From: Isoetes taiwanensis
Lineage: Eukaryota > Streptophyta > Lycopodiopsida > Isoetales > Isoetaceae
NCBI GenBank assembly: GCA_021234155.1
Contig: JAJEKV010000109.1
Coordinates: 2,534,738-2,598,737, forward strand
Length of the DNA: 64,000 bases
Direction of reading: 5' to 3'
Under the pieces are notes generated by a model. That model had not been told where the DNA came from. It searched no databases and worked only from the letters and a program-made list of their open reading frames with translations. Position numbers and translations under genes: made by a program. Shown piece after piece: positions 1-11,239 of this stretch (positions are counted from its first letter, which is position 1; the number at the start of each line of letters is the position of its first letter).

Positions 1-474
1 AAAGAAAAAAGCTGTCGCCATCTTGCAACAAGCGAGCACAAAAAACTAATCTTTGATCTGGGCCAGGCGTTTGCCAACAAGCGAGGATGCAATCCACCCG
101 AGCACAATCAACCGCCGCTTTTATTTGTTTTGTGGCATAACACCGCCAATGTCAGGCATGCTTGCGCTTAGAACCATCACTTCCATTGGAATTCTCACCC
201 TCCATGAGCAGTGAAATTGATTTGTATTTCTTGTAGATTCAATTGGCATGTGTTTATACAGGGAATTCGTTCGGTGTTAAATCACAGTGAAAGGGGGAAT
301 TTCGGAAGGGAGGGCCGGATCCATTGAATTGGTTCGGTGGTTAGGTGGTTAACCAAGAATTTGAGGGCATCCGGGGATGATCTTGCAATCCTGCGTAAAG
401 GCGACACAAAATGACAAACTAAAGTATCTTGATGTACATCTAAAATGTACCCCAAAAAGCACAAATTAGTCCTT
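1..474. other. Left edge, unassigned; would-be copia 3' end
   Basis: No gene is supported here. The copia polyprotein (minus strand) appears to stop near 475. The 3' LTR expected to its left was not found: I looked for a match to the 165-bp LTR at 9497-9661 and saw none. A 60-codon frame at 282-464 (minus) continues past the presumed stop, but I cannot relate it to any family. Confidence 0.4.
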
Positions 475-1114
475 CAATTTAGTGCGATATGCATTACACT
501 CTTTCATGCTTTTACCCAATGAAGTCACCAATTTAGGTCCGTAAAGAACCTTTGTGAGCATATCACTTCTTTGTAATTTTGTTAGTATATATTCCACATT
601 TATCTCCCCCTTTTCCACCTCATCTCATTATGAAATGATGGTGTATCTCAATATGTTTAGTTAAGAGTTATGAACTGGGTTTTGGTCATCGCTACTCGCT
701 TTTGTTATCGTTATAATGTGGTGGCACCTAGTGATAAGATCCTTAGGTCTTTAAGCAAGCGTAGCAAATTATTTCGATGCCGCCATGGATGCGCCACATA
801 TTACGCCCGGAGATACATGTTTAGTTAGGAGTGATGAAGGCTGGGTTTTGGTCATCGCTACTCCGGCTTTGTTATAATGTGGTGGCACCACCCTTGATAA
901 GTTCCCTAGTTCCTTAAGCATTTCTAGGCGTAACCAAATTATTTACGATGCCGCCCAATGAATATCTTGCCATATATTTCTGCAGCGCTAGATTTGGCAA
1001 CACACTCGCTTCTTGCTTGCCCATGATATTGCGGCATTTTCAAGTTTACAAATATATCCGAGTAGACTTCCGGGTCATCCACATCTCCTCCCGGTCTACA
1101 TCACGCATATCCAA
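475..1114 (-). pseudogene. copia RNase H remnant with internal duplication
   Basis: Minus-strand frames carry the end of a copia RNase H. The closing segment, at about 475-640, reads HIEIHHHF and then ILTKLQRSDMLTKVL, the usual copia C-terminus. The middle of the domain is duplicated in tandem: 653-800 and 817-976 are recognisably the same sequence, sharing a run around TGGGTTTTGGTCATCGCTAC but with many small indels. The duplication and frameshifts make it non-functional. Confidence 0.75.
653..976. repeat. imperfect tandem duplication, period about 164 bp
   Basis: Units at 653-800 and 817-976 both begin ATGTTTAGTTA and end near GATGCCGCC. They lie inside the copia RNase H region. The copies differ by numerous one- to five-base indels rather than mainly substitutions. 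Confidence 0.75.
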
Positions 1115-2099
1115 TCAACTTTTTTTACGCGGTTTTGAAAAGCAAATTCCATGCGTCATTGTTCCTTTCAAGTACCTAAGCACTCTCTTTGCCGCCAACC
1201 AATGTTGTACCCCCGGGTTGTTATTATGCCTGCTAAGTAAATTAACCGCATACATGATGTCTGGCCGGGTACAATTTGTAATATAAAGCAAGCATCCAAT
1301 CAAAGACCTATATGGTCTAGCTTCCATTTCCTTTGCCTCTTCAGGTGTTTTTGGACACATTTCCTTGCAAATCCTTACCCCTGATGCCATCGGTGTCTTC
1401 GCTGGATTACAGTCAAGCATCCTGAATCTAGCCAAAACTCCTTTGATGTTTTGTTCTTGTGTAAGGTAAAGGACTCCCTTTTCTCTGTTTCTTCGAACTT
1501 CCATCCCCAGCAACTTCTCAAGATCTCCCAAGTCTGTCATCTGAAAACGGCTTTTCAACAAAGTTTTGCAATTTTCTAGCATGGTTTTGTCATTGCTCAC
1601 AATGACACAATCATCCACATAAAGCCATAAGCAAGCATTTATTCCCATCCCTTTTCATGTATAGATTCCCTTCAGTCTTTAATTTTATAAACTCGGCAGA
1701 AATCAAGAATCTATTCATGTACAAATACCACTGCCTAGCTGCTTGTCTAAGTCTGTAAATTGCCTTCTTCAACTTGCATACTACTTCATTACCTTGCTCA
1801 TATCCCTGCGGCTGCTCCATATATATTTCTTCTTCTAAATCCCCATTCAGGAAAGCCGTCTTAACATCCATATGATTTATTTCCATGTCACTCTGTACTG
1901 CAAATGCAATGAGTGCTCTTAGACTAGTTATTTTGACTATAGGAGAAAAAGTGTCCTTATAATCCACGCCTTCTTCCTGGGTATATCCTTTTGCAACTAA
2001 ACGTGCTTTATACCGCCCTATTGATCCATCCGCCCTTCTTTTGATCTTAAAGATCCATTTACTTCCCACAACGTTCTTATCCTTTGGTCGCGGCACAAG
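1115..2099 (-). pseudogene. copia reverse transcriptase
   Basis: This is the reverse transcriptase of the copia element, in two frames joined by a frameshift near 1611-1650. The upstream part (2096-1611) starts with [16 protein letters not shown] and includes [12 protein letters not shown], the [11 protein letters not shown] motif and [18 protein letters not shown]. The downstream part (1648-1115) carries the catalytic LYVDD, then the DLG-LLGMEV segment, the RPYRSLIGCLLYI motif and the RPDIMYAVNLLSR motif. These are diagnostic of Ty1/copia (RVT_2 family). The N-terminal side is cut precisely by the DNA transposon at 2100. Confidence 0.92.
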
Positions 2100-2660
2100 C
2101 CCGGGGGCTTCACCCCTTTATATAGAGCATATGGCAGGGGTATTCGAACCCCTCAGTATCACGGCTTTTTTAAAGTGAAACCCCAACCATACGTACATAT
2201 GAATTTTAATTTTTGGCCCCTTATCGGGTACATGTACTCCAGTCCCAACTAGCAATCCATATACCCTTTCCCATACATATCTTTGGAATGTTGGTGATGT
2301 TTATCATACATATCTTGGAATGTTGGCCAATGTTTATAAACCATTAGCCAATGTTGGCCAATGGTTTATAATTTTCAAATGTTATTTACGGTTGGCCAAT
2401 GGTTTATAATGTTGGCATATAGGATGTTGAATTGTTGTCCTAACCCCTATGGTAGTTATGGTCCTAACCCTATACCCCTTCAGGATCCATGCGGGGCGCC
2501 ATTTCCGCCCACCACCACCTTGGTTTGGAGTACTCCAAATTCTTGGTTTTCGATGCGACCAACCCATGCATTATCACGTGCCCCCTTGGCAATAAAAACC
2601 CCCTACCAGTCCCGATGTTGGTCCATCTTGGTTCAACATGGTGAAGTCCGAGGGCACAAG
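2092..2660. mobile_element. Non-autonomous DNA transposon (hAT/Mutator-type) with 8-bp TSD
   Basis: The copia reading frame ...ELVP | RPKDK... is interrupted here. The octamer GGCACAAG occurs at 2092-2099 and again at 2653-2660, as a target-site duplication. The 553-bp insert (2100-2652) ends in a weak inverted repeat: CTTCACC is found near both termini in inverted orientation, preceded by C/G-rich bases. The left half repeats the motif TTGGCCAATG several times. It has no transposase. An 8-bp duplication fits hAT best; a ninth flanking base mismatches (C versus G), so a Mutator-like origin is possible. Confidence 0.75.
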
Positions 2661-4003
2661 TTCATATGTATGTTTTCTTAAATGAATCTAGTGGATTACG
2701 CATAGCTTCTTGCCATTTGTTTGCATCTGCCCCATTCATTGCCCCTACTTGTCTCGATTCTACTATCGGGGATAGAATCTTGGTTTTAAAATGGTCTTGT
2801 TGTTTTTCCACTTTCTTCTCTTGGGTACATTTTACGTACAAATGGTAACCTCGACCTTTAGGCGTTCATCACTACGGCCGGGCTCGTCCTGTGTTCTACT
2901 ACTTCCTTCTCTGCTTGGTGTCCGGGTTTACGGTGCACTATCGATCTCAATAGTCTCATGCACTCCCTCTGGTTCGGTTCATGAGGAGCACTATCGATCT
3001 CTATGACCTCATGCACCTCATCAGGGTTAGCCTCAACATACGCAACATCGGGTTCTATGACTTCATCGGGTTTCATATTCTATATGCGCTTCATCAAACT
3101 TAGATGTTGAAACCCTTGTTTCTCCCTCATTATTTTCTGGCCCAAGTTCCAGTTCCTCCACCGGCATCCATGCCTTAGCTTCATGCTGGTCTACAGTTTT
3201 TCTATCTCTATACAAGACACTCTCATTAAATACTACATCTCACGCTCACATGCACTTTCGCGGCGTATTTGGGTCATACAATCTATATCCATTCGTCTCG
3301 CCGTCATAACCTACTAAAAATGTGCACACCACTGCGATCATCTAGTTTTCTCCTTAATTCTTCTGGTACCAACATATAGGCGAGACATCCATAGACTTTA
3401 AATCATAAATGGGTTTTGCCTTTTCCTGTCGAGTTCTTACGGTACTCCATTCTTTCTTTACTTTGTGGGCAACCTATTCTGAATGTAACAAACTGCTGCA
3501 ACTACTTCTCCCCATAAATTGTTCGGTAACCCTACATGCTTAAGCATGGATCGGCGCATCCATAATGGTGCGATTTTTAGCTCTGCGCTGCTCCATTTTG
3601 TTTGCGGCATATATGCAAATTATCTTGTCTCAAGTAATCCCCGCATCTGGCAATACATGTTAAATTCTGACGATCTATATTCTCCACCAAGGTCGGACCT
3701 TAAACACTTAACTTGCAATGATGTCTCCCATTCTATTTCAACAACATACAACCTAAAGGCATCAAATACTTGGTCCTTGGTTTTCAAAAAAAATAACACT
3801 TTGTCGTCTACTGGAAATCATCTATAAATGTGGCGAAATAAGACTTAGCCACGACTTTCAACTTGCATAGGCCCACAAGCGTCGAATGCACTAATTCAAG
3901 CAAATCATGTGCTCTCCTTCCTTTATTTCTAAATGCCAAATTATGCTGTTTGCCTAACATGCATGCTTCACAGACATCATCAATCTCAGCATTTTCACAA
4001 CAC
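2661..4003 (-). pseudogene. copia integrase core and integrase-RT linker
   Basis: On the minus strand, VCEACMLGKQHNLAF at about 3925-3970 closes the GAG-pre-integrase zinc finger. It is followed by an integrase core with YFATFIDDF, LRSDLGGEY (second catalytic Asp) and HVGLPNNLWGE-like segments, in shifting frames down to about 3240. An acidic linker with repeated VIEIDSAP-like units at about 2860-3075 and the conserved KWQEAMRNPLDS block at about 2690-2725 lead into the reverse transcriptase. Several frameshifts make it non-functional. The upstream boundary is the large insertion at 4004. Confidence 0.85.
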
Positions 4004-4007
4004 AACT

Positions 4008-4425
4008 ACCATTAACACAACTACCATTAACATTATTAACACTTAACACATTTAAATTAAAATCCCCTTAAACCCCTTTGGTTTGGGTGCATATTCACGC
4101 GGGGGTTACTCAGAACTTGAGGCTATCGGATGGGCATATTTGCCCTTTATTCCAAGATCTGGACCGTACATAGCGATCCTCATTTGTGGGGTATGCATGT
4201 ACAAGTTTTTATATACTGTATATTAAAGTTTACAAAATACTATAAGGTTTGAGAGAATGTACTCAATGGTGTTAATTTTGTACATGTATTGTAAATTTTT
4301 TGAGGCTCTCGCTGCCCTACGTAACCCCCCGTGTGAATATGCACCCAAACCAAAGGGGGTTTAAGGGGGATTTTAATTTAAATGTGTTAAGTGTTAATAA
4401 TGTTAATGGTAGTTGTGTTAATGGT
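4008..4425. mobile_element. MITE with roughly 100-bp terminal inverted repeats
   Basis: Positions 4008-4112 and 4322-4425 are near-perfect inverted copies, with CCATTAACACAACTACC outermost and TTTGGTTTGGGTGCATATTC inward. They enclose about 210 bp without coding potential. The element sits at the edge of the ~2.9-kb block that splits the copia GAG-pre-integrase. A truncated relative lies at 50470-50705 in reverse orientation, which confirms a dispersed family. No clear target duplication is visible; TA-type insertion is possible. Confidence 0.88.
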
Positions 4426-6892
4426 TTATATTAACTAAAAAAACATTTGGCCCCTTCGGGGCCTTAAGGATGGTGTGGAGGTGTAGATATAGACATTACC
4501 TAATACTCTAATGATGGATGATGTATCGTAGCCTCACAAAATCTATCAAACTAGAGGTGTTCAAATTATAAAAACGAAAACATTGCGTAGAATTAGACAT
4601 ATAATATCACACCAATATACCAATATTAATATATGAGGTAGCATGTAATAATAGAATTTATTAGTAATGAACAAACAGTTAAATCCTCAATTCGTTTTTT
4701 CTCCAAGTTGCATCACACACAAATGGTGTTCTCATTCACAAGTTCAATTTGCCTTGTAAGGGTCCATGACATAGCGATCCTTTGTAAGCTTAACTTCTCC
4801 AAGTTGCATCACACACAAATGGTGTTCTCATTCACAAGTTCAACTGCCTTGTAAGGGTCCATGACATAGCGATCCTTTGTAAGCTTAACTTCTCTCAATT
4901 CGACTTGAAATATTGTATGAATTTTTCCCCATGATGGACCTAAACAAGCGACAAAAGATATATGCATGGATCACAAAAAGTATGATACTTAATGGACTTA
5001 TTGCATAAGTAATACACGGACATTGGCTCGGTAACAATATTTGGTTTGTCATATGGCAAGCCACGTTCTTTTCTTTTTAAATACGCCATTTTTTCTTTTA
5101 AATGCCAAACCGACCAACATAATGACTTGGAGGATCAAGCGTACCAACTCCAGCTGCGCAGATTCGCCGGGTTTAAGGGGGCATGGAACATCGGCTATCA
5201 TGTTCATGCATGAATATTACTGCACAATGGTTAAACATGTGATTTCCAACCAAAAAATATAGAAGGATTATTGGAAATGGTTTATTTTCATAAGTATTGT
5301 AACATATACAATCATAAGAAAGAAGCGCCACCAAGTAAAAATAGTACCATCTTTGCATCCTCTATTGATTGTCACCAAAAGTGCCGTTCTATCATACAAT
5401 TAACTTGCATAAACCATTCATTATGCCACTCTTTGGCCTGAATGAACATTATGTATCGTCAACCTCAATCTAGCGCCATTTCATTTTTTCTTTTTGCGAT
5501 GAGGAATGGTAATATCAGCTAGTGTCTTGGAGTCGGCTACACTCCCTCTCTCTTCTTGGTGGGCATACAAATTCAGCCCGACAACATCAAATTCTCCATC
5601 TTTCAAATGAGCAAAACATTTAACCTGCCAGCCCTCCTATGTCGGTTAAAAGCGCACCTTATATGGCAAATTTGGAACCACCGGGTTTTCCTTTCCAAAC
5701 ACCCAAAATATCCTTCACTTCACCTTCCAAGCTGCTATGTCAAATTTCGGGGAACCTTGGGCACATGGAGACTTTCAAGGGGCCCTTTACCTTAACTTTC
5801 GTGAACCTACCAGACCTTAGTTGTTTCCTCCTTGATTGGGCACTACCTAATACCTGCGCAACACTACAAAGTACTCTATAATTTTTTGAGTTTAGCATGG
5901 ACACCACGAAAATGCATTGGATATTCCCTAGAAATGAATGAGCGCGCGGCCTTAAAACTTGCGAGTGAACAAATTTTAATTCCCAAGGATTTTTCGTGTT
6001 AGCGGGGTCCCTAATGGGCATAGTTCCATGGCTCGTTTTGAAGATAGATTTTTGCGAAGAGGAGGATGATGAATCGAGGAGTTGATTGGACATTGCACTT
6101 GTAATAATCGCCATTGCACATAAGCGTAACAAATTTCTGAAAAAAAAAACCCTAGTCAAAACACGGAAGCGAATCCCAATAATTGGGCCAAATGAGCCTC
6201 ACGGCGCCCGAACCTCAAAAAGCGCTCTATTTGGACGAAACCTCGATCAAATTATGCGATTTGGTAACAATGATTACGGTAAGGGAAAGGGGAAAAAGGG
6301 GGGAAAGTATGAGGCCGACAAAGCGGGAAGGAAGGCCTAGTGCGGCTATGCCATGTCAAAACTGATATTTATAAAAGGCGTGCCTACCTCTCATTTCTAT
6401 CTTCACGCCAAGTTCGGAAAGGGAATTTAAAGCTCGTAGCTAAACAGGCTCCTTTTTTGTGTGTGTATCGAAGAGCAAGCCTTACCTAGAAACTAAGACC
6501 TCGATTATGCAAAAAGCACTGCTCGTGCAGAAGAAATTACGCGGATATGCCAAGTCGAGAAAGGGGTTGGCTTCGAAGCCAAACCCACCCGGCTCCTTTT
6601 TTCTGTGTGAATCAAAGAGCAAACCCTAGAAACCAAGACCTCGAGGTACAGTAGCGAAAGGGGGCTTTCATTATGAGCCCTTGATCTCGAACTAAAGAGT
6701 TGATCTACACCATTAAAAATTAGAAAACACAAAAACTATACAAATATGAGGCTAAACCATTGCAAAGTGGAATTAAAACATAAAATATAGATGGCGCACT
6801 CTAGATGTACACATTAGTGCGTTCTATATCGCCCATGAAATCATATAAAAAACCATGCCAAAAGCGTATAAAATCACAAAAAAAACCCCATG
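4426..6892. other. Unclassified insert within the copia element
   Basis: This AT-rich 2.5-kb block separates the two halves of the copia GAG-pre-integrase domain. It holds a 96-bp tandem duplication (4701-4892) and a second direct repeat. In that second repeat, 6446-6500 and 6592-6645 share CTCCTTTTTT...TGTGTG and AAACC/TAAGACCTCGA. Open frames at 5740-6159 (minus) and 6086-6340 (plus) overlap each other and resemble no family I know. It may be a further degenerate transposon. I do not see LTRs, a transposase or a reverse transcriptase. Confidence 0.5.
4701..4892. repeat. 96-bp tandem duplication
   Basis: Two copies start CTCCAAGTTGCATCACACAC at 4701 and 4797. They differ by only a couple of bases, so the duplication is recent relative to its surroundings. 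Confidence 0.9.
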
Positions 6893-7420
6893 TTATAATG
6901 CTAGATATTTGTAATTCACATGACCCAACCTTAAGTGCCAAAGCTTTATGCTATCAAGGGGAGATACTTCATTGACAATGTCTAATTCAAACAAATTCCC
7001 TCTTCTTTGAGCTTCAAAAGAGTTTAATACCTCCTTTAATAAACTTGCATCCATATTTGTGAAAGAATAGATCATACCAATTATCTACCAAATTATGGCT
7101 GAAATCAAATTAAATAGCATCCACGGGGCATATAATGTATTTGGCAAACTCAAAACATTCGTTCCATTAACTATGATGCAAATCCCCTTTGCCATACACA
7201 TACGCATTGCTCCATTGCCCATCTGCCTTTGCTTTGAAATCCACATTTGGCTCAATGCATTTCAATATGCTGGTGAGCCCACTATGGAACTTCAGCTCGG
7301 AATCTACATTTAATGTGTTAGATCTATCTCGAAGATTCTTTTTCAATATTGACTTTGGATATAGGCGCATAAGCTCAAAGGGAAATCATATTCACTTACT
7401 TTTTTCTTACGTGAGAACTC
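6893..7420 (-). pseudogene. copia protease region and GAG-pre-integrase N-terminal half
   Basis: The minus strand shows YVYGKGDL followed by an FNLIS-like segment, the downstream part of the copia protease region. The GAG-pre-integrase then begins with LWHLRLGHVNYKYL, the His-containing half of its zinc-binding domain. The Cys half (VCEACMLG) lies 2.9 kb away beyond the insertion. Frames shift between the two parts. The protease active-site motif itself is not recognisable. Confidence 0.8.
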
Positions 7421-7489
7421 CCTACCGTTGGCTTCTTTGCTTGGCGTCTCTCCAGATGGATTTGCTACGGCGGCGCCCCTTCCTCGACT

Positions 7490-8315
7490 AGTTGAACCCG
7501 TCCTCGGCTCCACTTTTTCTCGATTTGGACATTACGCCTTGATATGCCCAAACTCTTCACATCCATAGCCTTTGTATATGCTCTCTCCCCCTTCCTCTAC
7601 CTCTATCATGACCTCGATCCCTCCATCCTGTATACAAGGTTACAGGATGTTCTTCCTTTTCACCTTCCATGGGAGGAGCTGCTTTCACCAGCACGTCTTG
7701 CTCAAGCTCGGAGTCGATTGCTTCATCGCCCTCATCGAGGGGTGGATGTTGTTCTTCTAACCAACATGGCAAGATCCTTAAACGAAATCTGAAAAGCTCT
7801 AGTTAAGGCTAATACCTTTTGCTGCTCGTTATAGTACACTCCCGCTCCTTCCAGATCATGTATCAACAGCCTGAGATTGCGTATTAGAACCTTCAAATCG
7901 TCTCCTTTCTTGTACTGCAAATTTCGCAACTTCATCTCCAGGACATCAATCTGTGACGAGGTTTTTGATTCATATCTTTCCAGAAGATACACCCAAATTT
8001 CTTTTGCACGCTTGTTCTGAATTTCAAGCACAATGTCGCCACCCAATTTTGCCATGATTATTATTTTGGCAATTTCTTTCTTCTCTTCATCCTCCAAATA
8101 ATCTTCTTCCTTAGTCTCTGATCCAGATCCAGATGTCTCTGTTTTGACCTTCAGCTTCAGGGGTGTCACCTTTCCTTTGGTTGGATCAACCAAATCCCAT
8201 AGCTTGTCTACCTTGAGAGCCTGCATCACTTTGGCCTTCCAAAGCTGGAACCCAATCTCTCCTTCAAAATCTGCATCGCTTTCGGGGATATGTTAATGCC
8301 AACGGCGGCGGCCAT
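7490..8315 (-). pseudogene. copia gag (UBN2-type) with zinc knuckle
   Basis: The likely start codon is at 8315 (MAAAVGINIS). A frameshift near 8270 leads into FEGEIGFQLWKAKV and then MQALKVDKLWDLVDPTKG, the typical start of plant copia gag. The 8229-7732 frame continues with AKEIWVYLLERYESK and LRNLQYKKGD. Around 7540-7575 another frame carries GYGCEEFGHIKA-stop-CPN, a zinc knuckle with its first Cys lost and an in-frame stop. Gag would package the element RNA; this copy is dead. Confidence 0.88.
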
Positions 8316-9484
8316 ATCTTGAGTGGCTCACGATACCCTTTGTTGCAATGGGTCTACACTGAGATCCACGCGTGAATGTTGCAGCCGAGAACCCAAGCAC
8401 CCTGTTACAAAATCGATCTGCTGTCACTTCTCTTAGGATCAGATTTATCTGGCCGGTGCTTCTTCCAAATCTTCCCTGCAGACCGGATCCTAATCCGTCT
8501 CCTCTCTGCGATCAATGTTCTGATGTATTGATTTGCCTTCCTTGAGGCCCCGGCCGGCGGGCTCCCCTTTCTCCTTTTTGTTGCTTGCCCCTGACACGCT
8601 TTGCCCTCTTCTGAATTGTTGCGTGTAGCCTCTCAACCATTGACACCTACCTGTCTTATTGTAAAAGGCTAATATTCCAACAATATCTGCCTAAGAGCTC
8701 TCAGAATTTCTCTATAAGACTATTTTGTAAAAGAAATTAGAAGGGTGGAATCTTCCTTAAAAGCGTATCAAATCAGAACTCCTATATTTCTCAAAAATAG
8801 CTCCAGTAAGTCTTCTTTTAAGTAAAGAAAAGCGAACCCAATATAAATTTAGAACTCGGATCCGGATCCAACCAATCGATTTAGCCGCGGCACCTTTAGA
8901 TCCACCAAATTAACACAAGTTCTTCCAATTTGGTTCCAAGAACCACGTGGATTGGAACGGCGAAAAATGCATAGATCTACTTCAAGATCCAACTAAATCG
9001 TTACCACTTTGAGGATCGACACCAAATCTTTGAGAGCCTTTGTACTGTCCAATTTGCAAAACTCTAGTCTATGCCACATGCCTATTTGCGAGACTAAAAT
9101 CCAAGTTGAATGAGACTCTCAATCTATTGTGTTTGCACAATATACAAGATTAGAGTCCAAAGAGATTCATCAAATGAATCGTCAAACAAATGTGCACCTC
9201 AAATCCGGCTCTTTATAAGCTGGAAAATGTGCTGATTCACACATCTTGATGATGATTTCTCAAAGCCAAGACAATCTTGTCTTACCTTTACTTACAAATA
9301 AACCCTAATGCTTGCAAAATGTGGCAAACACCCTCGAATTCTTCTGATCCAGCCAGTATTTGGCTTAATAGATAGCCACAATACTTCCGATCAATGCCTA
9401 AGAACCTAAGCTTCAGATCAAATAGGGAAAACAAATGTGAGAGAAAAATCTTTGGATCAAGCTGGCTAACCCTTTCCTCCAAAA
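8316..9484 (-). other. copia 5' leader between primer site and gag
   Basis: This untranslated leader of about 1.2 kb separates the primer binding site from gag. I see no ORF with family support. Several short AT-rich segments and a GC-rich patch near 8545-8570 are the only visible structure. Confidence 0.6.
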
Positions 9485-9496
9485 GGCTCGATACCA
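9485..9496 (-). promoter_or_regulatory. copia primer binding site (tRNA-iMet)
   Basis: The minus strand reads TGGTATCGAGCC directly after the LTR end. It is complementary to the 3' end of plant initiator tRNA-Met apart from small differences from the usual TGGTATCAGAGC. It would prime minus-strand DNA synthesis. Confidence 0.85.
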
Positions 9497-9661
9497 TGTT
9501 AATACTCGATTATGAATGAATAGAGAAAGACAACTAGCACAAAGAGCTAAGCTTCTAGTGAAGAACTAACTAGAATGAGATGTGACTATGGATAATATAT
9601 AGAGTGCCATGTCAGCAACAAGTGATATTTCGGCATGCATAGTCATCATCATACTCTAACA
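9497..9661 (-). repeat. copia 5' LTR (165 bp)
   Basis: The segment begins TGTTAATACTC and ends ACTCTAACA on the plus strand, so it has TG...CA ends and a TGTTA/TAACA terminal inverted repeat. It directly abuts the primer binding site. Only this one LTR is present in the window. Confidence 0.8.
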
Positions 9662-9679
9662 ATATCCTCTTGGGCCATT

Positions 9680-9742
9680 AGAGAGAGAGGGAGAGAGAGA
9701 GGAGGGAGGGGAGGGGAGGGAGGGAGGGAGGGAGGGAGGAGA
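9680..9742. repeat. purine microsatellite (GA / GGGA)
   Basis: This is an uninterrupted purine run of GAGA then GGGAGGGA units, one strand all purine. It lies just outside the copia LTR. Confidence 0.95.
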
Positions 9743-10099
9743 ATTATTTTATGGTAGCCCATGGAAGGTAAAGGTTGCCTTACGGTTTCTCAAGAAACTT
9801 GAAAATTTTGCTAGCTTATTTTGATGCTTTGAGATTACTACGAAATGAGGTTTCTTGCATATTGGAACAAATGTTGTTCATAAAGTCGTGTAAACTATGA
9901 GTTAGTTTTGTCAAAGTTATTGAAGCCTTGATGACCCACTTCACAATGTCGTTTGTGAAAGTGGCCATGCAATGTAAAGTTGGTGGGGAAGGACCCACTT
10001 CAGCAATGTAAAGTGGTGGGGCGGGACCCATCATCGGGTGTGTTGTAAAGTGTCACATGTCCGATGGGGCCTTGCGCTGTAATGGCGTGACGTTAAAAT

Positions 10100-10140
10100 C
10101 TCTTCTTCTTCTTCTCTTCTTCTTCTTCTTCTTCTTCTTT
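10100..10140. repeat. TTC microsatellite
   Basis: This is a run of TTC/CTT trinucleotides with one interruption. Confidence 0.95.
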
Positions 10141-11239
10141 TTACAATATTGCAATTCCCAGTGCTATTGGATGGTGAGTTTTATGATAAAACTTGAGATG
10201 TTAACAAGCCAAAGCCATAGCTTTAGCTAACTCATGTAAACATCAATTTGATTTTGATCTTATACTATGCTCGATAATGTTTTTACTAAAAGCGGTAATT
10301 GCAAATGCCTTTTCCTTTTCTTGAACTTCTCTTTCTAGTAAACCAAAAACAAACCTTGAATTTTGTGCTAATAAATTGCCTAGGGGATCCAAAGGTGTTT
10401 CTTTCTAATTCCTTTCAAATTGTCCTAAGCCAAGCGCTTTGTCCTTAAGAAAAAAAAATATGTTGTATTCCCTTCAATCCGGATCTCTATATTAAGCTTG
10501 TTAAAAGGAAATATTTTAAGATACCTATTACAACCAAACATAAAAGTTGATCCTGTTAATCACATCACAATAATGATAAAACTTTTGGCCTAAAGGGTTG
10601 GTATGGAAAATTTGTGTTTTTTTTTGTGGAGTCAATGGGATTTTGCTTGATCGAGGATATACAATACCAGAAGGGAGGAATTGATACAATGTAGCTTGGG
10701 GTCGAAATACAAAGGATGAAAATCCTATGGGATTAAAAAACCAATTGACGATATATAACCTTAGAAAAAGATTCAAACTTTGAAGGTTGCTTACGTACCT
10801 TTACCTTTTTGTAAAAGCTCCTCGAACTCCTATATAAAGGGGTGCATTGATGGAGAATAGGCGTGGGATTACTCTACATTCATCTCTTATCTTTTACTTC
10901 CTTATATTATCCCCCCCTTCTTCCAAGCCCTACTTCCAGCGATGGCGGAAGAAGGGGTTGCCTTACTTTAGCGAGGTTGTCCAAGCTCTCTAACCTTTGT
11001 TTGATTTATAAATTGACCAAACTTGAGGATCGGGTTGCTTTCGATATGGAGGTGGAGGAATAAGATTGCTCAATCATGTCATTAGTCGGGTTGTTAGATG
11101 CAAATGATATTGATCTTTTAAGCGTATACTCTTGCCAATATGCAGCGTCATATGCGGATTTGGCAGTTTTTTCAAAATACTAATATCTTGAGTCAACCTA
11201 GCCAAACCTAAGGTTCTAGGCAACCACGAGCACCTCATT

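Larger units (their letters stand above)
475..9661 (-). mobile_element. Ty1/copia LTR retrotransposon, decayed, with nested insertions
   Basis: Reading the minus strand from 9661 downward, the order is 5' LTR, primer binding site, gag with a zinc knuckle, protease region, GAG-pre-integrase, integrase, reverse transcriptase and RNase H. This is the Ty1/copia order, with integrase before reverse transcriptase. Two insertions split it: a DNA transposon at 2100-2652 and a block of about 2.9 kb at roughly 4004-6892. Every coding domain carries frameshifts or stops. The 3' LTR is missing or lies outside the window. Element identity is certain from the domains; the left limit is approximate. Confidence 0.9.
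9662..11239. other. Intergenic, simple repeats, no gene seen
   Basis: A purine-rich GA/GGGA microsatellite occupies about 9680-9742, and a TTC/CTT microsatellite about 10100-10140. The stretch 10785-10860 resembles 19815-19870 (ACCTTT...AAAGCTCCT..GAACTC.TATATA) and 36490-36530, a dispersed repeat that lies next to LINE remnants. No frame here looks like a gene. Confidence 0.6.

Noticed and set aside
5740-6159. A 139-codon minus-strand frame as a gene
   Set aside because: No family resemblance, overlapping opposed frames and a location in a nested insertion give no support.
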